NCBI GenBank assembly: GCA_025403435.1
Contig: CM046332.1
Coordinates: 1,967,530-2,031,529, forward strand
DNA: 64,000 bases
Direction: 5' to 3'
Origin: Artocarpus heterophyllus
Lineage: Eukaryota; Streptophyta; Magnoliopsida; Rosales; Moraceae
Positions 20,811-32,670 of the stretch are shown in pieces. The stretch's first letter is position 1. Each line of letters begins with the position of its first letter. Below the pieces are notes generated by a model, which saw only the letters and a program-made list of their open reading frames with translations, was not told the origin of the DNA and did not search any database. Both the position numbers and the translations under genes were made by a program.

Positions 20811-22860
20811 GCACTGAGATTATTCCAAGATCTTCAAAGAGCTACTTCCTACACTTCAAATATTACCCCAATCTTTGAATTCAACGTCTTCTTCTTTGCC
20901 ACTTATTTCCAACATATTTTTTCTCAAATAATACTATACCCCAAACTTATTTGATTTGCCATGGCCCAAGGTGTAACACTATACATTTTTTTCTTATTTT
21001 TTCTTTCGAAAGAAAATAAAATTACATGAAATTGATGAAACTATCATTCTACTGAACTCCATTATTTTTTTCTTATGTAGCATATCTCCTATTGTATTTC
21101 ATGGTAATGACTTTTTGCTAATACTTTTGTGGCGAGAGGCAAGGATATATTATTAAATGCCAGGATAAAATGTAGATTAAAAAGAATGGTTTTGCCAAAC
21201 AAATCAAAGTCTGGAATTCTACAGCTTTCGTTGATCTAAAGAAAAAACACAATGCTATTTAATGATGGAATTTCTTTCTATAAAATTTCTCTCTAAAATT
21301 CCCTCAAGTGACTAGAAGTTCCTTTTCAACCCACCAATTCTCATATTTGTACATATTTGAAATGCATTTTAAATTCTAGAGAGAGAAATTCCAATACTAT
21401 TGCACTGTTTTTACCAATTAAAGGGGTGTACATGATATAAGTCAGGCCTTTCCAGAAAACGAGTTGCTTTTTTTTTTTGCCCTTTTTTCCTTTGACTGTG
21501 CGCCATCAGATCCTTCTCTTTCATTTGCAGCCTTTCGATTCATTATCTGACGTGGCAGTTTGCCTAAGTTGCTTTGAACCTCCACTCTGAAGCTTCTTCT
21601 AGCTTTTCTCATTCCGATGTGCTATTCCCTTAAACCTTGTAAAAATACCATTCTGCTTGAGCCTAATGGTGTCGTTTAAATTTCACTTATGTTTCTTGGA
21701 CTTCTACTAATCAGAATGAAATCGTTTCGTTTGATGATTCCTTAAGTGCCCCACATCAGCCCCTATTTTCTTTTTAAATTTGGGCTCTTCATGGTCTCAT
21801 TTATTTATTTTTCCCAAATTTGAAGAGAAAAGGAAAAGTTGTTCATCTTCTTCTTGCACCCTTCATTGTTTTTTTTTTTTTTGGTGCAAAATTTTCCTCC
21901 TTTTGTTTGGTTCTTGACCGTTTAAATCTTTTGTTTCCAATAACTTATGGAATCCACTGCTCTTCGATCATCAACATCTTCCAAAAAAGCTTTGTACTGA
22001 ATTTAAAATCCCTGGAGACATCTTTATTTCTGATTTTCCTTCCAACGCGAACCTCTATGCTATGAAAATATTAACCCGGAAGATGGGCTCTTTGGCTTAC
22101 GTAAATTGCGCTTTATTTCTTTCCCATTGCACCCCTTGATTTTTGAGTTTGCTACTTTTTCTTGCTTGTCTCCGTTTCAATTAATACTTTGACCATTAAC
22201 AACATTTTAACTTGTTACGACCTGACCGAAACTTCCAAGGGATATCTTCCAACTTCATCCTTCCACCACTGGTGTATGTTTGTTTGAAGAGCTCCCACGT
22301 TCGAATAATGAAAATTGGCAGAATTTTCCTGTTTTGGTTTGAGGGAACTGGCCCGCTGACTCAACCCTTTTGGCTTCTAGATGTTTCAACCGACGATCAA
22401 TCGATCTACAGGAAAATCATTCCATTTTGATCTTTCAAAAGGATGAGTAAAGGGAGTTGGCTAAAAATGAGCTTTTAGGATATGCCAACCCCTTCCCTGC
22501 CTAGTTCTTGCGTATTAAAACCCCACTTTACCTAACAACCTTTTTTTCAAGGCTACCGGCATCCTTTCCACTTCAGGCTATTGGGTTTTACATTCTATAT
22601 ATTTAGCCCAAACTTAAAAAGGAACTGAAATTTCCAAGCATGATTCCCCGACCGAATCTGCCGCTTCTGATTATGCCCTAGTGCCCTTAACTAATCTCCC
22701 AAACATCATATATTTGCCTCTGACTCTAATCGGGTTTCTACCACTACTACTACCGATTTGGTTGCTTTGATCCTCCTTCAAAGCCCCTCCTCCTTCAAAA
22801 TTCTTACCCAGGTTCTACAGTCCCTGTTCCTCCACTGGGACCTACTTCCCTTCTAGGACC
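20811..22860. other. Unassigned sequence right of Tork-like element
   Basis: Less AT-rich than the start of the window, with several short frames but none with a recognised motif. It could be a decayed 5' part of the coding remnant that follows. A TGACGTGGCA word at 21549 resembles an ACGT-core plant element, but it has no gene beside it. Confidence 0.4.
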
Positions 22861-23648
22861 AACTTCCAATGCCAAAAATTCTACACCTTTTAACATCTTA
22901 TCAAATTTCGAGGCATCCAAAAAGTGTTCTGATGTATTTGATAACCCCCCTTTTTACTAGGGTGGAAACCCTCGTTCGAACAAGTGGCTTTTTCTCGAAC
23001 CTAAGCATCGTGGTCCCACCTTTACTGAACCTAATCCTTGGTGTCGATTTCTTAAATCCAACGGCCAACCTGTACTTGCACAAGACTTAAGTCTTGACCC
23101 TGGAGTTTGTGTCGTCGGTTAAAACTCCCTTGATGCTCCTACCGATCAAAATGAACAGTCTCAATATTCTGAAGTTGATATTTGGAATATGATTTACCCA
23201 AGGCTGATGCTGATAAAAAATGCTTCCCATGTATCCCTCTTCCGTACAGAATTTCATTGGAAAGAAGCCTCCAAATTCAAAAATCTGTATAAAAAGGTTT
23301 TTTAGAAAGAGATGAAACGATAAAGCATATAGGAAACATACGGAACAAAATTTCCATACTGCAATCGTCTTCTCCATCCAATCCTTAGAATCTTTAAATC
23401 ATGAAAAGGCTCAAAACACAGTTAAGGAAATGTAATATTAAACAAGATAAGGATGCCAAGAAAATCCAAAGACTTGGGTTAGCTCTGAGCAAGTCTAAAC
23501 TCTCCATCTCAGAGAAGGTTTCTCTTACTTCTTCGCTGAATTAGTCTAGAGCTACTTAGGCTTAGTTGAGTTTTCAAATTTCTGACCTTCAAAAAAAGAA
23601 CAATGATATGAAGTTTGAGCTTTTGAGGAAGTACAGTACTAGCGATTT
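22861..23648 (+). pseudogene. Degenerate coding remnant with coiled-coil end, part 1
   Basis: One frame can be read with few stops (for example PRSNKWLFLEPKHRGP near 22980 and QISDLQKKNNDMKFELLRKY near 23577). The end is a heptad-like coiled coil, cut by the RE1-type copia element at 23649. It resumes in the same frame at 28722 (PYLVESNKQLDMAQK). I do not recognise the family with certainty. Its shape resembles the second degenerate gene at 31684-34276 and the PF04195 'putative gypsy-type transposon' proteins. Confidence 0.35.
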
Positions 23649-23653
23649 GACAC

Positions 23654-23908
23654 ACTTGAAAGAGACAAATTGAGGGAATAATTTTTTTTTCTATTGAGAT
23701 TGCCTTTATAGTAATTTACAGCATAATTACAGCTCAATATCAGGAATAGAATTACTGATTTAGAGAAAAAGAATATCAGCAAAGAGGAAACGAAATCAAC
23801 CTAAAATAAAAACTTCCTAAAATAAACTTGACAACTAGCTGATAACTATTTACCATATTTACATAATTTACAGCTCAAACCTTGCCTAAATAATCCCTTT
23901 TCTCGACA
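23654..23908 (-). repeat. 3' LTR of RE1-type element (255 bp)
   Basis: Nearly identical to 28462-28716 (for example TTTACATAATTT against TTTACATGATTT). Flanked on the left by GACAC. Confidence 0.9.
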
Positions 23909-23921
23909 CTCCCCCTCAAGC
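23909..23921 (-). other. Polypurine tract
   Basis: Minus strand CTTGAGGGGGAG just before the 3' LTR begins TGTCGAGAA. Confidence 0.8.
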
Positions 23922-26900
23922 TGGTTGAAAGATGTCTTCCATACCCAGCTTGCTTACTAACCATTCGAACTGTCTCTTGTATAGTCCCTTTGTAAGCAGA
24001 TCAGCTACTTGTTCCTTGGTGGGGACATAGTCCACACGAATTATACTATTGTCTATTTTTTCTTTGATGAAGTGCTTGTCGACTTCCACATGCTTTGTGC
24101 GATCATGAAGTACTGGATTGTGTGCAATTGAAATTGCTGCTCTGTTGTCACAGTGCATCTTCATTGGCACCGACTCTAAAATCTTCAATTCCAATAATAA
24201 CCTCTTAATCCACAAAACCTCACAAATTCCCTGCGCCAAGGCTCTGAATTCAGCCTCTGCGCTGCTTCGAGCTACCACATTCTGTTTCTTGCTACGCCAG
24301 GTGACTAAATTGCCACCCACAAATGAGCAATATCCCGAAGTAGACCTTCTATCAGTTAGACTTCCCGTCCAGTCTGCATCAGTATAGGCTTCAACTTTCA
24401 GATGTCCCCGACATTTAAACAGAAGACCTTTACCGGGTGTCCCCTTCAGATACCTTAGGATCCGATACACTGCTTCGAAATGTTCAGACCCAGGCGAGTG
24501 CATGAATTGGCTGACTACACTCACCGGAAAGGCTATATCAGGTCGAGTGTGTGACAAATAAATTAGCCTTCCGACAAGTCTCTGATAGCGCTCCCTCTCC
24601 TTTACAGATTCTGTCCCTGCTGGTTGCAGTTTGACGTTGGGCTCCATAGGCGTCTCAGCTGGCTTACATCCTAGCATACCTGTTTCGGTCAACAAATCAA
24701 GGACATATTTGCGTTGATTGACAAATATACCTTCCTTGGATCTTGCAAACTCCATTCCAAGAAAGTATTTCAACACTCCCAAGTCCTTGATTTCGAATTC
24801 TTTTGCAAGCTTCCCTTTAAGCTCTCCAAGTTCCTCGTAGTCACTCCCTGTTAAGATGATATCATCAACATATACAATCAACACAGCAATTTTACTTTCC
24901 TTTGAGTGTCTGTAAAACATGATATGATCAGCTTGACTTTGAACATAACCAAGTTGCTTCATGGCCTTGCCAAAACTTTCAAACCATGCCCTCGGAGACT
25001 GCTTAAGACCATACAGGGACTTCTTCAGTCTACACACCTTTCCAGCTCCAAACTTTGTTTCAAAACCTGGAGGGAGTCTCATAAACACTTCTTCATCTAG
25101 ATCTCCATTTAGGAAGGCATTTTTAACATCCAGCTGATACAAAGGCCAATTGAGATTAACCGCAAGTGACAGTAGTACTCGAATTGAGTTAATTTTTGCA
25201 ACAGGAGCAAATGTTTCCTGGTAATCTATTCCATATGTCTGCGTAAAGCCTTTCGCTACAAGCCTCGCCTTAAATCTCTCTACACTACCATCCGCCTTGC
25301 TCTTTATTGTGAAAACGCATTTGCATCCTACTATCTTCTGATCCTTAGATGCTTCAACAATTTCCCAAGTACCATTCTTCTTTAAGGCATTCATTTCTTT
25401 GAACACTGCTAATCTCCAATCCTTGTCCTCCAGGGCTTCCTGAATGTTTCTAGGCACAACATGTTTTGAAATATTAGTAGTAAATGCCTTATGTGTTTCG
25501 GATAAATGATCATAGGTTATATATCTGGCAATGGGGTATTTGGTGCAGGTTCGAGTACCTTTTCGAAAGGCAATGGGAAGGTCAAGGTCAAGATCATTTT
25601 CTTGTGGGACAATTGGGGTTGGACTCTCGAGACTGACACTAGAAGGCTTAGAAATAACAGGTAAAGGAATGTTTTTCTGTGAGTTAGGGAAAAAAGAGGT
25701 ACCTGGAGTATCCATAGTTCCTTTGCCTGGGGCTTCCAATGAAGCTTGTGCTGGAATGATTAATTCATCTCCGCTTCTTCCGAGGACATTTCTCCTAGAA
25801 TAAACCACAGGTTCAAGGATATTTCGGTTCTTCTCCATTCGTAGTATTTCCTTTTCCGACAGACCAATTTCACGATCGACAATTGTGGATTCAGACTCCC
25901 CACTTTTTTCATTTTGAAAATCAAAAGGTTGGTCAATAACCAAATTCGGAAGAGGTTCGGATATTTCCCAAAAAATTGGTTCCCTTAGATTCTCCCCCTG
26001 AATTAAATTTTTGGTAAAATATGGTTTTGTTTCCATGAAAGTGGCATCCATTGTTATGAAAAAACGTTTCGTGAGAGGATTAAAAAATTTGTAGCCTTTG
26101 CGATTTGCAGCATATCCTAAAAAATCACATTTTTCTGCCCTAGGATCTAATTTCGACCGGGATCTCTTAGGTATGTGAACATATGCGGTGCAGCCAAATA
26201 TTTTTAGTGGTAAATCCGAATTGATTCGAGATTTCGGAAAAAAATTTTTTAAACAACCCAGCGGAGTGATGTGTTTTAAAACTCGTGTAGGCACCCTATT
26301 AATTAAACATGCTGCAGTTAAAATTGCATCTCCCCACAAGTATTTTGGAACATTCATGTAAAACATTATGGCCCTAGCAACTTCAAGCAAGTGCTTATTT
26401 TTCCTTTCCGATACCCCATTTTGTTCTGGAGTATCGGGGCAGGTTGATTGATGTAACACGCCCTTTTCTTTCAAAAGGGTTTCTACATATTGATTGAAAT
26501 ACTCTGTTCCATTGTCGGTTCTCAAAATGTTTATTTTTGTTTGAAACTGGTTTTCAATCAAATTGTAAAATTCTTTAAAAAATTTTTCAACCTCAGTTTT
26601 TTCTCTCATCAAAAATACCCAACAAAGTCGAGTATGGTCATCTGTAAAAGTTACAAACCATCTTTTTCCAGATGATGTAGTTACCTTTGAGGGTCCCCAC
26701 ACGTCGCTGTGAAATAAGTAAAAAGGTTTTGATTCAAGATAAGGTCTAGGAATATATGTTCTACGTTGACTTTTTGCAAGAACACAGCATTCACATTGAA
26801 AATCTAAGGGATTCATTTTTTTAAACAAATCCAGAAACAAATGTTTCATATATGAAAAACTGGGGTGGCCTAAACAGCAATGCCAGACCATTATTTGATT

Positions 26901-27845
26901 ACGAACAGAAAGGGAACTAATACTACTAAGCCCTTGAACAATTTTATTACTAGGTAAAATATTCTCAAAATAGTAAAGACCATTAACCATTCTAGCACTG
27001 CCAATCGTCTTCCCCGAGCTCTGGTCCTGAAAAATACAATGAGAGTCACAAAAAACTACACGACAGTTAGAGTCTTTGGATAATTTGCTAACTGACAAAA
27101 GGTTGCAGGTAAGTTTAGGTACATAGAGAACAGACTTAAGGTCTATATTTTCAGAAATTTGGACCAAACCTTTTCCGACAATAGGTGAAAAGCTTCCATC
27201 TGCAATCCTAACTTTTCTATTTTCAGGACAAGGTGAGTATAGTTTCAACAAGTTCAAGGAGTTGGTCATATGATCAGACGCTCCAGAATCAATTATCCAT
27301 GGAGCAAAAATTCCGAAACCACAAGAAAAGGCATTTATTACGTTACCTATATGTGCCACGAAGACACTAGGAGTACTGGACGATGGATTAGATTTTAACA
27401 GTGCTAGAAGCTGTTCTAGCTGCTCTTTGGTGATGGTGCTGGCAGTAGTCTCAGCCTCATTTGCAGTGGGAAAGTCACGGCCAGTTTTCTGCGCTGTTCT
27501 GCCCTTGAAGTTGGCGGGTTTGCCATGAATCTTCCAACAGGTTTCTCGAGTGTGACGTGGCTTGTTGCAATAGTCGCACCACACACTTGGTTTCTCCTCT
27601 GGTTTACGTAGGTTGGCAACACCTCTACGCACGTTTAGGCCTGTAGAAGCAAGGGCAGAACCTTCAACGGTAGCAGCAGGTCCCTTTTTGCCGAGAATAA
27701 CATTCCTCCGGCTCTCCTCCCTCCTAACTTCAGAGAAGACTTCGCCAAGGGACGGCAGCGGCCTCCTACCGATAATTCTCCCCCTCACCTCGTCGAACTC
27801 AACATTGAGGCCAACCAAGAACTTGAAGATACGACTATCTTCCAC
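23916..27845 (-). CDS. RE1-type copia Pol polyprotein (rest of gag, PR, INT, RT, RNase H)
   Basis: 1,309 codons. Residues 1-85 finish the capsid domain. The CCHC knuckle [14 protein letters not shown] is at 90-103. The protease [12 protein letters not shown] is at about 183-194. The HHCC pre-integrase region (HCCLGHPS ... CECCVLAK) is at about 320-360. The integrase acidic residues are in HSDVWGPS (about 380), RTDNGTEY (about 442) and NGVSERKN (about 478). The reverse transcriptase runs from [20 protein letters not shown], through [18 protein letters not shown], to YVDD at 992-995. RNase H carries [27 protein letters not shown] and the C-terminal ADLLTKGL. All catalytic motifs are present, so only the gag stop prevents a full polyprotein. 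The ATG at 27845 is internal to gag and is not the native start. Confidence 0.95.
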   Translation of the reverse strand: MEDSRIFKFLVGLNVEFDEVRGRIIGRRPLPSLGEVFSEVRREESRRNVILGKKGPAATVEGSALASTGLNVRRGVANLRKPEEKPSVWCDYCNKPRHTRETCWKIHGKPANFKGRTAQKTGRDFPTANEAETTASTITKEQLEQLLALLKSNPSSSTPSVFVAHIGNVINAFSCGFGIFAPWIIDSGASDHMTNSLNLLKLYSPCPENRKVRIADGSFSPIVGKGLVQISENIDLKSVLYVPKLTCNLLSVSKLSKDSNCRVVFCDSHCIFQDQSSGKTIGSARMVNGLYYFENILPSNKIVQGLSSISSLSVRNQIMVWHCCLGHPSFSYMKHLFLDLFKKMNPLDFQCECCVLAKSQRRTYIPRPYLESKPFYLFHSDVWGPSKVTTSSGKRWFVTFTDDHTRLCWVFLMREKTEVEKFFKEFYNLIENQFQTKINILRTDNGTEYFNQYVETLLKEKGVLHQSTCPDTPEQNGVSERKNKHLLEVARAIMFYMNVPKYLWGDAILTAACLINRVPTRVLKHITPLGCLKNFFPKSRINSDLPLKIFGCTAYVHIPKRSRSKLDPRAEKCDFLGYAANRKGYKFFNPLTKRFFITMDATFMETKPYFTKNLIQGENLREPIFWEISEPLPNLVIDQPFDFQNEKSGESESTIVDREIGLSEKEILRMEKNRNILEPVVYSRRNVLGRSGDELIIPAQASLEAPGKGTMDTPGTSFFPNSQKNIPLPVISKPSSVSLESPTPIVPQENDLDLDLPIAFRKGTRTCTKYPIARYITYDHLSETHKAFTTNISKHVVPRNIQEALEDKDWRLAVFKEMNALKKNGTWEIVEASKDQKIVGCKCVFTIKSKADGSVERFKARLVAKGFTQTYGIDYQETFAPVAKINSIRVLLSLAVNLNWPLYQLDVKNAFLNGDLDEEVFMRLPPGFETKFGAGKVCRLKKSLYGLKQSPRAWFESFGKAMKQLGYVQSQADHIMFYRHSKESKIAVLIVYVDDIILTGSDYEELGELKGKLAKEFEIKDLGVLKYFLGMEFARSKEGIFVNQRKYVLDLLTETGMLGCKPAETPMEPNVKLQPAGTESVKERERYQRLVGRLIYLSHTRPDIAFPVSVVSQFMHSPGSEHFEAVYRILRYLKGTPGKGLLFKCRGHLKVEAYTDADWTGSLTDRRSTSGYCSFVGGNLVTWRSKKQNVVARSSAEAEFRALAQGICEVLWIKRLLLELKILESVPMKMHCDNRAAISIAHNPVLHDRTKHVEVDKHFIKEKIDNSIIRVDYVPTKEQVADLLTKGLYKRQFEWLVSKLGMEDIFQPA

Positions 27846-27860
27846 TGTTTTCTTGTGGTG

Positions 27861-28394
27861 CTATCCATCTTCAGCATTCTTCCACTCATAAGCATCAAAG
27901 AGATCAAGGTCCTGCCAGAGTCTCTTCAAGGAGTTGAAATACTTGGTGACCGTTTCTTCTCCTTGCCGCAATTCACCAAGTTTGAGAGTCAACTCAAAAA
28001 TTTGGGACTGATTCCCTAAATCAGAATACATCTGATTTATATTTTCCCATAACTCATACGCCGTAGGAAAACACATATAATTTGCGCCAATCTCCTCTTC
28101 CATGGAGTTTACCAGCCACGTCATTACCATGGAATTTTCGGCATCCCATGTATCATACGTTGGGTCATCTTCCAACGGAGCTTTCTTGTCACCCGTTAAA
28201 TATCCCATCTTTCCTCGGCCCCGAATATACATTCTCACCGACTGAGACCATCGCAAGAAGTTGTCGCCGTTCAGCTTGATGGTGGTTATTTGGACAGGGT
28301 GTGAATCAGAGGTTGTTTTTGGCAGATCTTTGGTCACTGTGGGTTGTGAGGAGGACTGAGGAATGGTGGTGGATTCGCTAAAATATTCTGACAT
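27861..28394 (-). pseudogene. Gag N-terminal part of RE1-type polyprotein, ended by a premature stop
   Basis: The polyprotein's natural start (MSEYFSESTTIPQSSS) opens 177 codons. It has the Retrotran_gag_3-type N-terminus (ITTIKLNGDNFLRWSQSVRM) and a UBN2-like capsid region (WENINQMYSDLGNQSQIFEL, VTKYFNSLKRLWQDLDLFD). It stops at TAG in a CxG context (27861-27863), very likely a former Gln codon, because the same frame continues without interruption into the 1,309-codon frame that follows. Except for this single base the polyprotein is open from end to end. Confidence 0.9.
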
Positions 28395-28448
28395 GGTTCT
28401 GGCTTAGGGTAAAGACGCAGAAAAAAAAATTATGGGCAGGAAAGGGTC

Positions 28449-28461
28449 GGCTCTGTTACCA
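28449..28461 (-). other. Primer-binding site
   Basis: Minus strand TGGTAACAGAGCC, immediately after the 5' LTR. It differs from the standard Met-tRNA complement TGGTATCAGAGC by one base. Confidence 0.8.
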
Positions 28462-28716
28462 ACTTGAAAGAGACAAATTGAGGGAATAATTTTTTCTTCT
28501 ATTGAGATTGCCTTTATTGTAATTTACAACATAATTACAGCTCAATATCAGGAATAGAATTACTGATTTAGAGAGAAAGAACATCAGCAAAGAGGAAACG
28601 AAATCAACCTAAAATAAAAACTTCCTAAAATAAACTTGACAACTAGCTGATACCTATTTACCATATTTACATGATTTACAGCTCAAACCTTGCCTAAATA
28701 ATCCCTATTCTCGACA
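28462..28716 (-). repeat. 5' LTR of RE1-type element (255 bp)
   Basis: On the minus strand it begins TGTCGAGAATAGGG and ends CTCTTTCAAGT, directly abutting the primer site. The GT end instead of CA is unusual, but it is supported by the TSD and by the same end in the 3' LTR. Confidence 0.85.
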
Positions 28717-28721
28717 GACAC

Positions 28722-28910
28722 CATATCTTGTTGAATCCAATAAACAACTAGATATGGCTCAAAAGTAGATTACAGAGTTTGAGGCTGCCATTGGAAAGCA
28801 CGCGGAGGGGAGGGACGAGTCTTAAGCTAATTTCAACAGTCTAGTTAAATATGAAGCTTTAAGGCTGAAAGAAGAAAAGAAAAAAGTGGAGAGCACGCCA
28901 CAAGCCTAAA
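28722..28910 (+). pseudogene. Degenerate coding remnant, part 2 (coiled coil)
   Basis: Continues the frame broken at 23648 once one GACAC copy is removed. Lys/Glu-rich heptad-like sequence (PYLVESNKQLDMAQK, then a stop, ITEFEAAIGKHAE, ...LKEEKKKVES) with in-frame stops. Confidence 0.4.
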
Positions 28911-29551
28911 TTTGAAGTTGGATATCATAATAGTTTCGAGCTTGGTTAGGAGATTACCCTGATGGATGCAAAGGAAAGACCTTACTTTGGCCCAAAAGAT
29001 TATTATATAACTTATACAACTTGGACTTCGAGAAATATTACCTCAAATCCAGGTACGAGCAAAGCACCGATAAATCTTCTAAAAATGGAAGTTCAAGTGA
29101 TGAAGACACTGCTTGACTTCATCTGTTTCATGTTCAAGGCCTAGTAATTTTTTGTGTTTGCCATGTAATATCCCCAATTTCTAGATGAAACACTATTTAC
29201 TACTAACTTGAGCATTTTATTTGATTTACATGTATTTTTTTTCTTTTTTTAATATTCAATGATTGTCATTTGACTGAAAAAAAACATTAACGCTTCATTT
29301 TAATTCTGACCAAAATTTTGAGCAAAACGATATCATATGCTTATCGCCCGCTTATCACTACGAATGGGACAGTGACATTTGTTCATTTAGTTATTGTTGC
29401 TTTTTGTGATGTCATCATCAACACTATGGTTAACTTTACCAATTTGATTTTCTCACTCTCTTATCTCTTTTTTTTTTTTTTTTAAGTTTTCTCCTACTTT
29501 CGTTCGAGCCTCCTCGTCTTCTCTTTTATCCTCTTAAATATACGTATATAT
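28911..29551. other. Sequence before solo LTR, no gene recognised
   Basis: AT-rich with poly-T runs. One 60-codon frame at 28962 has no motif. Ends in TATAT (29547-29551), the target duplication of the solo LTR. Confidence 0.5.
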
Positions 29552-31511
29552 TGTTAGACATAATACCCTATGAAGAAAAAGGTTATAATATATTTTTGGA
29601 GGCATTTTATTAGTAAAAAGTTTATTTATTGTTCATATACCATATATTGTTCTCTTTATGTTCATTTCTATTGAATGTATAATAAGTAAACAAAAGTCTA
29701 AGATTGTTAGTCTAAATTTTTAAGAATCGTGGATATGATGAACAAATTATGCGAAAGACATAAATCTTAAAAGTGATAGTCTAAATCATAAGATTCGCAA
29801 TCAATAGAATAAAGTTTGGTGCTTTATTCATGCTAAGATTGTTATCTTGTCTACATCCTTAACGAGAGATGGCTTGTCTTAGTCATCAAAGTGGGACTCT
29901 ATGAGTAGAAACATTGGTGCATTGTCATAAGTGACGATGTATTGGATCGAGATATAAAAGTTGAATTGATTTAGTTAATAATGTCATTTGTTCAAATCAT
30001 TTTATTTTAGACGATCATATGTGTTGTGTCTTAATCTTGAAATAACTAATGAGCCCGTATTCTTGACTTATGTCTTTTGATGTACCAAAGGATGACATCC
30101 TAATTTAATGATGGTACGCATACCAGTATATTGGAGACATGACTCTTGAATGATGTAGACTCGTTATTCATAGATATGGAATCCATAGCTCCTTTGTAGA
30201 GTTAATGATAATCTCTTATATGCATTATTCTACAATTGAAAAACTGAAGCACTCAACCATTTAGATACATAGGTGTAATCGAATGTTATTTCATCTATGT
30301 ATCGTAAGTATTTCAATTGTGTGATAATAGAACGTAAGATACAAATAATTAGGAAGGTAAAACAAAATTTATCCTTAAGCCAATTATGAATATTCTATGG
30401 AGATGTAACATATTATGATATGTCATGGACAGTTAGCTTATTGGAGCTTTGTAATTTTATATAGTTCGAGAGTTCAGCTCTAAGCCTGTAGTGGAGTAGC
30501 ATTAGGGTTGATAATTATAAAATATGTGTCTACGATATTGTTATTTTATAATTATAGAAGCTTGAGCTATATATATCCATTGGGTCTCTTTTGCTAGCTC
30601 ATAATAATCCTATAATGATACTACATGTTTTTCTTACATATTGGTAAACTTATGTTAAATTACTAGATTGGCTGAAATTCAATAATATTGGATTTAATAA
30701 TGCATGTTAGTTTATCCGTTGAATTAATATTGCGAATTAATTCAAGATAAACATGTTGAATTATTTGGATAATATTTTATTTACTATGGGATTATCTGTA
30801 TATGATTGTTTTAATCAAATAACTTTTCTATTGAGTTATTTGAATTACAATTGTAGCTCTATCTAAAATTCTTTCGTGAAAATAAGATACTCTAAGGATT
30901 TCAGACTATCGTATGTTCGACAAGCCGATGGGAAACTTCAGTAGGCAGATAGACTAAGTTCGGCAAGGCCATTCTCTGTTCTCCCAGATCGGCTTGCCAA
31001 ACATGTAATAATCAGTATATAAGTTTTTGACGCGTTTTTCATCAGAAGTTGATCCAAACTCGAATTTTGAGGCCTAATCTGATAAGATTTAACCCCAAAT
31101 TTGACCACTATAAATAGGGGTGAGTTTTCTTAGTTATTTAGATTATTTGAGAAGCATAGTGTGAGTATTTTAGTGAGAAAAACTCTGAAACTTCCTAAGA
31201 GTTATTGTTCAACATCAAGAACCTTAGCTCTAGGTCTTCTCAAGTGATTGGAAAGAAAGTCATCGAAGGAAAAACTGTATGACGTGTGACCACCTACACT
31301 CCGATCATGGATAGAGAATAACAAAGAAGACTAGTTGGTTGAGGCTCTTTTGGGATGTTCTTCTCTTCACAGATTGCCGTTGCTTTTCGGTTCTTGAAAG
31401 TGGTTAGTAAGATCTGTCATTAATTTATGTATTTAGTATGTCAAACTTGTGTTTTAGAAAATACTCTAATTTAAAAATTTTTAATATTCGGCTTCGTACT
31501 ATTTTCTAACA
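29552..31511 (+). mobile_element. Solo LTR of Angela/BARE-like copia family (1,960 bp)
   Basis: TGTTAGACATAATACCCTATG...ATTTTCTAACA with TSD TATAT on both sides (29547-29551 and 31512-31516). It aligns along its length with the LTRs of the Angela-like pair further right (shared phrases such as GCTTTATTCATG.TAAGATTGTTAT and ATGGAATCCATAGCTCCT). TATA box TATAAATAG at 31109-31117. No internal region or primer site follows, so it arose by LTR-LTR recombination. Confidence 0.92.
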
Positions 31512-31535
31512 TATATATATATATATATATATATA
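31512..31535. repeat. (TA)n microsatellite at insertion site
   Basis: TA run directly following the solo LTR; the 5-bp duplication TATAT is part of it, so the LTR inserted into an existing TA-rich tract. Confidence 0.9.
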
Positions 31536-32469
31536 TTGTCCCATTGAACTTTCTCAAAATTTCTCTTTGAAAAAACCCCCTTATTTGTTTCATTGATTTT
31601 TTCCTCTAATTTTTACTTCTCCTATTCCTTCTTCTTTTATCCTAATTTTTCCATCCTCCTTTTGCATCACACTATTTGTTACAATGCCTATTAAGATTTC
31701 TTCCATCATTATTCAGGAAATTAGGTGAGTTTGTCAAATTCCTTGCAAAGTTACTATTCAAAGATTTGATCCCAAACATGATACTGCTGCATTTAGGGAC
31801 TTAATCATAACATACAAACAATTGTGCTACGTTCAACTTCCTCTCCACCCTTTGTTCCACAAATTCTTCAACAATCTAAATCTTAGACCCAATCAATGCA
31901 ATCCAAATGCTTTCCTAAATTTTGTCTAGGATTTAAATGATTAATGTGATGGAGACTTAATATGATGGAGACCTCTCTCCTCAAAGGAATTTCTTTGGAT
32001 TTGCAGAATTTATTCTATATTTATGACATTCATATTACTAGCAGCTCATAGAAAATTTAACATCTCTTGTCACAGAATAGAAAAATTGAACTTTCTACTC
32101 AACTCTTTCATTTTGGCCTCGTGCAAATGGAGAAGAGTTGGCCTCACAACAGTTTTTTGTTTCATGACCCATGGGGTTGTCCCCTGGAAAATGTCCCTAC
32201 TATTCCTCATGTTGAGGCTGGTTATTTATCTTATTCATTCGTCTAAAACATGTTTTATGCATGTGGGTATATTAATTTCTAATTATGCACGCCTTTTGAG
32301 TTATACTTAGGTTTTTTTTCTTCTCCTATTTGTAACTGGGCTAAAGGAAGGATTGCCATCAACCGATCTTTGCGGAAGACCCGCTTCGCTGATTTGAGAT
32401 GAATAATTCAATCGGAAACCACTCTCTGATAAAGGCAATTGGCATATCCGTCTTGTTCCCAACCTTGAG

Positions 32470-32670
32470 GAGGGATGAAGGAGTGAAAAAGAGAGGAAGA
32501 GTCTGGCCCAACCAATTACGATAGAAGAGGAATTCCCGCTATAGAATAAAAGAGAAGCGATAGCCGCTCAAACAAAAGAAAGTGAGGGGTGAAGGATTGA
32601 ACATCTTGAGCACAATTGTCCTTACTTACACAAACTGACTTCACTATTGACCTTACCCGGAAGGATGAAA
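32470..32670. other. Possible organelle-derived insert
   Basis: A stretch of higher GC and different word use (GAGGAATTCCCGCTATAG, GAAGCGATAGCCGCTCAAAC, GAAAGTGAGGGGTGAAGG) interrupts the degenerate gene. Its texture resembles plant mitochondrial intergenic DNA. This is an impression only. Confidence 0.2.

Larger units (their letters stand above)
23654..28716 (-). mobile_element. Nearly intact Ty1/copia (RE1-type, Ale/Retrofit-like) retrotransposon
   Basis: TSD GACAC (23649-23653 and 28717-28721). Short 255-bp LTRs lie at 28462-28716 (5') and 23654-23908 (3'), with a primer site and a polypurine tract. The polyprotein frame spans about 1,490 codons with a single premature stop. The 5.06-kb length and short LTRs fit the Ale/Retrofit lineage, and the polyprotein reads like transposon RE1. 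The LTRs differ at only a handful of positions by eye, so the insertion is young. It interrupts the coiled-coil remnant. Confidence 0.95.

Noticed and set aside
21549..21558. TGACGTGGCA as an abscisic-acid-type promoter element
   Set aside because: One ACGT-core word with no gene, TATA box or repeat of the motif nearby; chance is sufficient.
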